A stretch of DNA of 33,519 nt from the NCBI GenBank assembly GCA_020721645.1, contig DYMH01000026.1, forward strand, positions 1-33,519. Direction: 5' to 3'. The position numbers and the translations under genes are program-made. Below are positions 33,325 through 33,519 of the stretch, in pieces; position 1 is the first letter of the stretch; every line of letters starts with the position of its first letter. This stretch comes from Draconibacterium orientale. GTDB taxonomy: Bacteria > Bacteroidota > Bacteroidia > Bacteroidales > JAADGE01. Under the pieces are notes generated by a model. The model had not been told where the DNA came from and did no database searches. It saw nothing but the letters and a program-made list of their open reading frames with translations.

Positions 33325-33519
33325 AATTTTTAAAATTTAAAGTGATTAGTAAATAATTTTTTAATGAAAATGGACGTAAAGATAGATTTTTATTTTGGTT
33401 TTTACGAAAAAAAAGGAAATATTTTTGTTAAATGTTATTAAACATATTTATTGAACTAATGTTCGACAAAATACGCATCTAAAAATTAAAATATAGTTGC
33501 ATTTCGATTATTAAAATAA
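33325..33519. other. Upstream region of the OB-fold cargo gene, window edge
   Basis: No ORF was seen. On the minus strand TATCTTTA (33377-33384) is one base from the TAnnTTTG box and lies 52 bp before the start codon, a possible promoter with a long leader. The rest is A/T-rich with no recognised element. Confidence 0.35.

Overview
The window looks like a chromosomal segment of an A/T-rich member of the Bacteroidota. Four things support this: three secreted proteins end in type IX secretion (T9SS) C-terminal sorting domains with a 'YPNP'-type start or a short Lys-rich end; a GldD-like gliding/T9SS lipoprotein is present; several genes have TAnnTTTG -7 promoter boxes in place of TATAAT; and start codons lack clear Shine-Dalgarno sequences. 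No rRNA, tRNA, phage, transposase or CRISPR array was seen. Genus or family cannot be set from the sequence alone.

Layout, left to right. Positions 66-1889 (minus): two coiled-coil proteins of unknown function, one membrane-anchored. 2023-3585: exported beta-lactamase-fold serine hydrolase. 3658-4408: UPF0175/DUF3368 toxin-antitoxin pair. 4477-5779: N-terminal half of a split transketolase with no C-terminal half beside it, then a small DUF4870-like membrane protein and a terminator. 5993-11871: envelope cluster of a VWA protein, a 35-residue membrane peptide, a PD40/OmpA protein and a large exported protein. 11994-15263: a beta-propeller sensor ending in a PP2C/SpoIIE phosphatase. 15424-17262: a large protein of unrecognised family. 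17557-19667: queE (queuosine precursor), then pnuC and a NadR-like kinase overlapping in a nicotinamide riboside salvage pair. 19758-20360: exported protein with two SPOR-like repeats.

20727-24115 is the most interesting metabolic block. A lipoprotein with ten CXXCH haem motifs plus one CX3CH is followed by a two-domain rhodanese lipoprotein. Both are divergent from a Crp/Fnr regulator, and the shared intergenic region carries an FNR-like box. This suggests a regulated anaerobic electron-transfer or sulfur module at the cell envelope. After it come era, an exported protein of unknown function, a DjlA-like J-domain protein, ssb and gldD. The right end (28586-33324, minus) holds three consecutive T9SS cargo proteins built from LTD-like, Ig-like and OB-like domains usually seen as accessories of extracellular nucleases; no catalytic domain was seen.

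The strongest unexplained signal is in the spacers. Degenerate arrays with an exact 7-bp period lie against stop codons at several loci, and one fills the whole gap between two convergent genes. Separate 8-bp arrays and a dispersed palindromic element occur in other spacers. All domain calls come from reading motifs by eye; no database search was run.
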